Shown: positions 7,777 through 11,654 of the stretch, piece by piece
How positions within the stretch are numbered: position 1 is the first letter of the stretch
Layout: each line of letters opens with the position of its first letter
Source of the DNA: Spirochaetota bacterium
GTDB lineage: Bacteria > Spirochaetota > JAGLSM01
Reading direction: 5' to 3'
Assembly (NCBI GenBank): GCA_023135745.1
Contig: JAGLSM010000025.1
Span: 1 to 11,654, forward strand
Length of the DNA stretch: 11,654 nt
Notes under the pieces: generated by a model
What the model was told of the DNA's origin: nothing
What the model saw: only the letters and a program-made list of their open reading frames with translations
The model's database searches: none
Translations under genes and position numbers: made by a program

Positions 7777-7811
7777 TAAAGGGATTTGCGCGTACATCGC
7801 AAATCCCTTTA
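7777..7811. terminator. Hairpin between convergent genes, probable bidirectional terminator
   Basis: A 14-bp perfect stem (TAAAGGGATTTGCG at 7777-7790, complement at 7798-7811) with loop CGTACAT separates the rightward CBM48 gene from the leftward DUF2723 pair. The right arm contains the TAA stop codon of the leftward gene (7811-7809). Read leftward, the hairpin is followed after a short gap by the T-rich stretch ATTATTTTTT; read rightward, only by ATTTCTC. Termination is therefore more convincing for the leftward operon. The position between two 3' ends supports a terminator role. Confidence 0.7.
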
Positions 7812-9722
7812 TTTCTCAAGAGCCTTTATCTTCTGTTTTGAGATATTCCTATATTGTCTAAAGATCCCTTTTTCCCTAGGTTTTATGGTATCTTCATCTA
7901 TATCATCAATTGACTTATAGATTACCAGCGCCTTTTTAACATAACCCTTTTGCTCATATAATCCTGCCAGACGGAACATTGCGTGGTAGAACTTTGGAAA
8001 CATTGAAAGAAGCCTTTCATACATCTCAATTGCCTTATCTGCCTTCCCTCTCATCTGCCAACTGGTAGCGTAGTAAAATATCAGGGTTTTCCTGTTCCAT
8101 TTTTCATTTGGAGCTTCCACAAATGCCTTAACAACACCTTCATGATCAATACGCCTGAAAAGCATGTTTATATATCTTTCATGTTTAACAATATTCTTTC
8201 TGTCAAGGTCCAACTGCTTTTTAACGCGTATTACCTGATCAATACCGTATTTGAGTCTGGCATTAATTAATGTCCTTTCAAGACGGCTGAATCTTCGGTA
8301 TGTCGAAGTTCTTTCATACCCTCCACGGGGAGCATTTTTTGACATCCTGATTTTTCTATAAACAGCACGGCACATTTTTTTTGCTTTTCGAAGAGCGGGT
8401 TCTTCCTTTTCAGGATTTTTAAAATCTATTGCCAGTTTAAGAGACATAAGGATATAAGAATAAATAGTAGAGTATGAATAGCTGTCTGATTTCACACCCT
8501 TTTTAAAGGACTCAAGAGCCTTTTTGTAATCTTTTCTCTGTGAATAAATAACGCCCAGATTATGGTGAATCGCAGTCATATCTTCACCGTACTTCTCAGC
8601 ACGTTTATAACACTGATCAATCCTTTTACGGTAATCATTAACCTTAAGGTTTAACTTATGAATGACAGCCTCTATTTCTTTTTTTCTTTTTCCGTATAAC
8701 TGCTTTACCTTGCCTCTATAGTAGGTGAGTTGTTTCAAAAAGCGTCTTATTTCTTCGCGGAAAAAAGACGCAAAGTAGAAATTGTAATTGGTTATTATTT
8801 CTCTTGTAAGATAGTCCCACTTGTGAGAATTCTTTGCCTTAGCATAGTCAAATTGATACTTCTTCCAATAGGTTACATTAAGCGGTTTTGGCAGATCCTT
8901 TACAAAGAGAACCTTATTCCCCCTGAGTTTTATATAACCCTCTTTTTGAAGTCCGGCCAGAAGTTTTCCGGTAAAGTTTATGTTTACCTTTCTCGTTAAG
9001 GCATTGTTAATGAATTTATAATAGGGTTTCAGACTGCTATGAAGTCTCTTGATTTCAGACTTGTCAATAAAGAGGAATTTTTTATTGTAATTTTTATACT
9101 GTACATACTTATTTTTGAAAACTTTCGCGAAATACTCAAGCTCCTTTTTATTTTTCCTGTGCTGAGCCATTATTGATTTTGACTGATAATATGATTTTAT
9201 AAGTTTATGTACATCACCAAGATTCATCTCGATCCTGGCATCCAGCTCAAGAAGAATCTTGTATTTAAGAGGCATCACCTTGTAAAGAATCCCGTACCTT
9301 CTTAAAAACAAGTCTCCGCAAACACTAATATCAGGTCTGCGCCTCCATGTAAGATATACAGGTCTTCCCCTTCTGAATATCTCAAAATCAACGAGGTTCC
9401 GTTTGATGTTAACCTCTCTGCCTGACAGGTATCTAAAATCACCGTAAATCCTGTAGAAGACATTCCCCTTCTGGTCGTATATAGTAACATCCGGTCTTTT
9501 AAACTCGGCCATCTGGTTATAAGCTGATGTAAAAACCTGATTATCCCCGCCTTCAGTCATGAATATTGAATTGGGTTCAAGAGTTGTAAGAAGGTTTTTA
9601 CCATAATTAAAATTTGTCCTGTTCAGATGATTATCATTGTAAGCCCAATGAGTCATCAAGGGTAACAGGAAAAGAGGTATTAATACAAAGGACAGAACCT
9701 TTTCAATTTGTTTTCTATTCAT
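7809..9722 (-). CDS. DUF2723-associated soluble domain with TPR-like repeats (second half of split system)
   Basis: The 637-residue product has one N-terminal membrane segment (about 8-26) and then a segment resembling the extracytoplasmic part that follows the membrane domain in long DUF2723 proteins: AYNDNHLNRTNFNYGKNLL, LEPNSIFMTEGGDNQVFTSAYNQ and FKRPDVTIYD (about 27-82), matching the family pattern of a nonpolar Asn-ala-ile-leu-phe stretch, a Gly-Asp-Asn turn and an Arg-Pro-Asp-Val. The middle (about 160-380) is very rich in Lys, Tyr and helix formers. TPR-like pairs occur at about 383-412 (HNLGVIYSQRKDYKKALESF), 546-575 and 577-606. It starts inside the last codons of the upstream gene (8-bp overlap), with a G-rich ribosome binding site at 9734-9729, so translation is probably coupled. 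It probably forms one complex with that protein on the outer face of the inner membrane. Function is inferred from the family and the pairing; no catalytic residue is identifiable here. Confidence 0.85.
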   Translation of the reverse strand: MNRKQIEKVLSFVLIPLFLLPLMTHWAYNDNHLNRTNFNYGKNLLTTLEPNSIFMTEGGDNQVFTSAYNQMAEFKRPDVTIYDQKGNVFYRIYGDFRYLSGREVNIKRNLVDFEIFRRGRPVYLTWRRRPDISVCGDLFLRRYGILYKVMPLKYKILLELDARIEMNLGDVHKLIKSYYQSKSIMAQHRKNKKELEYFAKVFKNKYVQYKNYNKKFLFIDKSEIKRLHSSLKPYYKFINNALTRKVNINFTGKLLAGLQKEGYIKLRGNKVLFVKDLPKPLNVTYWKKYQFDYAKAKNSHKWDYLTREIITNYNFYFASFFREEIRRFLKQLTYYRGKVKQLYGKRKKEIEAVIHKLNLKVNDYRKRIDQCYKRAEKYGEDMTAIHHNLGVIYSQRKDYKKALESFKKGVKSDSYSYSTIYSYILMSLKLAIDFKNPEKEEPALRKAKKMCRAVYRKIRMSKNAPRGGYERTSTYRRFSRLERTLINARLKYGIDQVIRVKKQLDLDRKNIVKHERYINMLFRRIDHEGVVKAFVEAPNEKWNRKTLIFYYATSWQMRGKADKAIEMYERLLSMFPKFYHAMFRLAGLYEQKGYVKKALVIYKSIDDIDEDTIKPREKGIFRQYRNISKQKIKALEK

Positions 9723-11454
9723 TTACTTCCCCCCGGCTGTCTGAAACCTTAACAGATTCTTCCATTTGTTTATCCGGCTCAACGCCTTTTTCATCTTTTC
9801 CTATCAATCGTGACAGTTTTTCAACACAAAACTGCATCCCGAACGCCACCCATGTAATCAGGATTATATAAGACGGTATAAAAAATACTTCATTAAAAAA
9901 CAGATCCCTGGGATTTACCTTAAAAGATAAAAAGTAAAGCAGAAGCACGTTGAATATTATAAAAATTGATGAAGTTAAGTACGCCCATAATTTATTCCTT
10001 CTGAATATTGAAAAAAGCCCAAAAGGTACAAAGGCAATTATTAATGGCGTAAATTGAGTAAAATGCCATTTCCCCCAGGCAATTGTTATTTCAAAGATCC
10101 TCGGAAAAAATTTCAAACTCGCCTTCGGATATTGCTTTCTAAGAAAATGATTAATAACCTTTGAAAGATATGTCGTTTCTCCCCATGATAGAGGCCTTAA
10201 ATGTTCAGGAATACCCGCTATGGCATTAGCCCTGATAATCATTGTAAGGTATAAAAACATTGGTATTAAAAAGAACAGATAAGCCTTGAATGAGATACTC
10301 ATTCCTTCGGAAAAATAATCACCTTCGATTCTCTGCTTTCTCAAGCGCATATATGCAAACAAAATTATCATAAGCACTGTGATAAAAAACATTGTAAAAA
10401 CTATTTCATCGAAGGACCTGATTGACATAAATTTCAGGCTGTCTTTTAATGAATCATTAGACATCAAGAATACAAAAAACAATGTAAGCAAAGCTGTAAC
10501 CACCCCAAAAACCTTATTCAATCCGGAGATTCTTGCCTTACTCTTGATATCAGGAGTTGAAAAAAGAAGAATTACTGATATGACACCAAAAATAATTATG
10601 GGAAGAAGGATTCCGGCAAGAGTGAAGACAGCGGCTTCATCGTGAAGCAGACGAGGCGACCAGGAGTATTTATAAATAAGATATCCGGAAACAGCAACCC
10701 CGAAAATAACACTGACAATACCCCACATTTTTGTCTGACCGGTATTAGAAGTACGTTTCGCGTATTCACGTATTATTAAAAAAATTGCCAAAAAGAATAT
10801 CATAAAAGGAATGATATAACCAAGAAGCAGAAGGTGATTTGTAAATGACATTCCCAGCAAAAGAGCAAATAGAAGAAGATATCTCTCAGCATAACATATT
10901 ATATTCTTTTTGAGTTGTAGAAAAACCCTCTCCTGCCACACAAGAACAACCAACAATAATAGAGGAGCAAAAATAATGTTAAGAGTATAGACCTCCGCAA
11001 TTACAGCCTGTGACCAATGAGTTTGTGAAAACGCAAAAATGAGTGAAGAAACACCAGCTATGATATAATCCTTCAGGTTAAACTCAGAACCACGATTGGT
11101 CTTTATTATTTTTATAAGGAATAAAAATAAAAATGTTACTGTAAACGCTCCAAAAAACGCGGACAGCAGATTTACCCTGTACGCAATATCATTTAAAGGA
11201 ACATAAGTAAAAATCTTGCCAAGTATCGTATATAGAGGGTATCCGGGAGGGTGAGCCGCCCCAAGGTTATAAATAGCGGTCGTTAACTCCCCGCTGTCCC
11301 CCGCGCAGATTGAAGGAGTAAGTGTCAAAAGGTATACAATAAAAGAAACAAAAAAAAGACCTGCAGAAATCAGAAAATCTCTCTTTTGTAAAAAATAAGG
11401 TCTAAAAGCTGAATCATAAAATTCATCAATATTCGAAATTGCATTGTTAGTCAT
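9715..11454 (-). CDS. DUF2723 (TMEM260-like) integral membrane protein, predicted GT-C glycosyltransferase
   Basis: The 579-residue polytopic protein has about a dozen hydrophobic segments, the first at about 28-46. The family signature is clear: CAGDSGELTTAI (50-61), whose acidic residues sit in the first external loop as in GT-C enzymes, then LGAAHPPGYPLY (64-75), WSQAVIAEVYTLN (147-159), GMSFTNHLLLLGY (201-213) and NPRDLFFNEVFFIPSY (514-529). DUF2723 relatives include human TMEM260, an O-mannosyltransferase; by analogy this protein would transfer a sugar from a polyprenyl-phosphate donor outside the cytoplasm. The protein stops after a charged cytosolic tail (545-579), and the soluble part usual in longer relatives is encoded by the next gene. 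Start: ATG at 11454 with AAGGA six bases upstream. A strong promoter lies 46-74 bp before it. The donor and acceptor are unknown. Confidence 0.93.
   Translation of the reverse strand: MTNNAISNIDEFYDSAFRPYFLQKRDFLISAGLFFVSFIVYLLTLTPSICAGDSGELTTAIYNLGAAHPPGYPLYTILGKIFTYVPLNDIAYRVNLLSAFFGAFTVTFLFLFLIKIIKTNRGSEFNLKDYIIAGVSSLIFAFSQTHWSQAVIAEVYTLNIIFAPLLLLVVLVWQERVFLQLKKNIICYAERYLLLFALLLGMSFTNHLLLLGYIIPFMIFFLAIFLIIREYAKRTSNTGQTKMWGIVSVIFGVAVSGYLIYKYSWSPRLLHDEAAVFTLAGILLPIIIFGVISVILLFSTPDIKSKARISGLNKVFGVVTALLTLFFVFLMSNDSLKDSLKFMSIRSFDEIVFTMFFITVLMIILFAYMRLRKQRIEGDYFSEGMSISFKAYLFFLIPMFLYLTMIIRANAIAGIPEHLRPLSWGETTYLSKVINHFLRKQYPKASLKFFPRIFEITIAWGKWHFTQFTPLIIAFVPFGLFSIFRRNKLWAYLTSSIFIIFNVLLLYFLSFKVNPRDLFFNEVFFIPSYIILITWVAFGMQFCVEKLSRLIGKDEKGVEPDKQMEESVKVSDSRGEVNE
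9729..9734 (-). promoter_or_regulatory. Ribosome binding site in the overlap of the DUF2723 pair
   Basis: A run of six G on the minus strand (9734-9729), followed by AAGTAA, precedes the ATG at 9722. It lies within the last codons of the upstream gene, whose TAG overlaps the downstream start as ATGAATAG. This arrangement suits translational coupling and shows that the split is organised, not a decayed gene. Confidence 0.6.
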
Positions 11455-11499
11455 AAGAGATCCTTAATTGAGGAAAAATTGGACATTAAATTGAGATAA

Positions 11500-11528
11500 A
11501 ACATACATTAAAGGAAAATAATTGTCAA
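11500..11528 (-). promoter_or_regulatory. Sigma-70-type promoter of the DUF2723 operon
   Basis: On the minus strand a perfect TTGACA -35 box (11528-11523), a 17-bp spacer and a TATGTT -10 box (11505-11500) precede the gene. Transcription should begin near 11493, giving a leader of about 40 nt that carries the AAGGA ribosome binding site. The 11530-11562 palindrome sits directly against the -35 box on its upstream side, so it is not part of this transcript. Confidence 0.8.
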
Positions 11529-11529
11529 G

Positions 11530-11562
11530 TAAGCTTTTTGCGCTGTAAGCATAAAAAGCTTA
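11530..11562. repeat. Imperfect palindrome immediately upstream of the DUF2723 promoter
   Basis: TAAGCTTTTT (11530-11539) pairs with AAAAAGCTTA (11553-11562); two further G-C pairs form inside after a 2-nt bulge. It abuts the -35 box and ends 25 bp before the third inverted-repeat element. The A/T runs within the stem could let it act as a terminator for leftward transcription arriving from outside the window, or it may bind a regulator. Confidence 0.7.
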
Positions 11563-11587
11563 GAAATTAAAATTGCGGCTAAAGGAA

Positions 11588-11654
11588 TGTTGCACAACCT
11601 AATTTTTTGAAAAACACAAACTCGCATTAAATTAATAACCAAAAGATGCGGTTT
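11588..11654. mobile_element. MITE-like inverted-repeat element, copy 3 (cut by window end)
   Basis: The sequence begins TGTTGCACAACCTAATTTTT, identical to the left end of the element at 6782, and continues with the same AACTCGCATTAAATTAATA block and AGATGCGGTT before the window stops. Only small differences from copy 2 are visible, including an extra base in the A-rich stretch and a few substitutions. The right arm lies outside, so the complete length cannot be seen. Confidence 0.8.

Noticed and set aside
9700..9760. Frameshift mutation breaking one DUF2723 gene in two
   Set aside because: The upstream protein ends in a charged tail after its membrane segments, and the downstream one has a ribosome binding site, an ATG and its own membrane anchor, as expected of a real gene pair.
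2930..11654. CRISPR array from the repeated sequences
   Set aside because: The copies are about 4-5 kb apart, near 145 bp long and have inverted ends; there are no regular short spacers and no cas genes.

Overview
The window is AT-rich bacterial DNA carrying seven clear protein genes, one probable small gene, and a family of short interspersed inverted-repeat elements. No gene assigns a phylum on its own. The large membrane-anchored TPR protein with an acidic D-L-D-x-(L/I)-L repeat region, the secreted tandem glycogen-binding-fold protein and the generally low GC content would fit a spirochaete or another Gram-negative-type bacterium. This is inference only; no 16S, ribosomal protein or flagellin gene is present to settle it.

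Layout. 1-1292 (+): purA, lacking its first codons. 1317-1463 (-): an unannotated 48-residue basic ORF with a strong ribosome binding site, downstream of fabF. 1545-2798 (-): fabF. 2799-3120: intergenic, holding a near-perfect palindrome and a 143-bp element with 24-bp perfect inverted ends. 3121-3702 (+): rlmE, meeting tail-to-tail with a 4-bp overlap the 977-residue TPR membrane protein at 3699-6632 (-). 6633-7056: intergenic, with another palindrome and a second copy of the element. 7057-7713 (+): a secreted protein of two CBM48/AMPK-type modules, started by GTG. 7777-7811: a hairpin between convergent genes. 7809-9722 and 9715-11454 (both -): two overlapping genes that together make up a DUF2723 (TMEM260-like, predicted GT-C glycosyltransferase) system, split into a membrane part and a soluble TPR-bearing part. 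11455-11654: a textbook sigma-70-type promoter for that pair, a third palindrome, and the left half of a third element copy cut by the window end.

How the parts relate. purA (AMP synthesis), fabF (fatty-acid elongation) and rlmE (23S rRNA methylation) are housekeeping genes with no evident functional link. The DUF2723 pair is a true operon with an 8-bp start/stop overlap and a promoter. The most notable non-coding signal is that each of the three intergenic regions lying upstream of a leftward gene holds the same arrangement: gene start, 58-75 bp, palindrome, 24-56 bp, then the inverted-repeat element. All three elements are in the same orientation.
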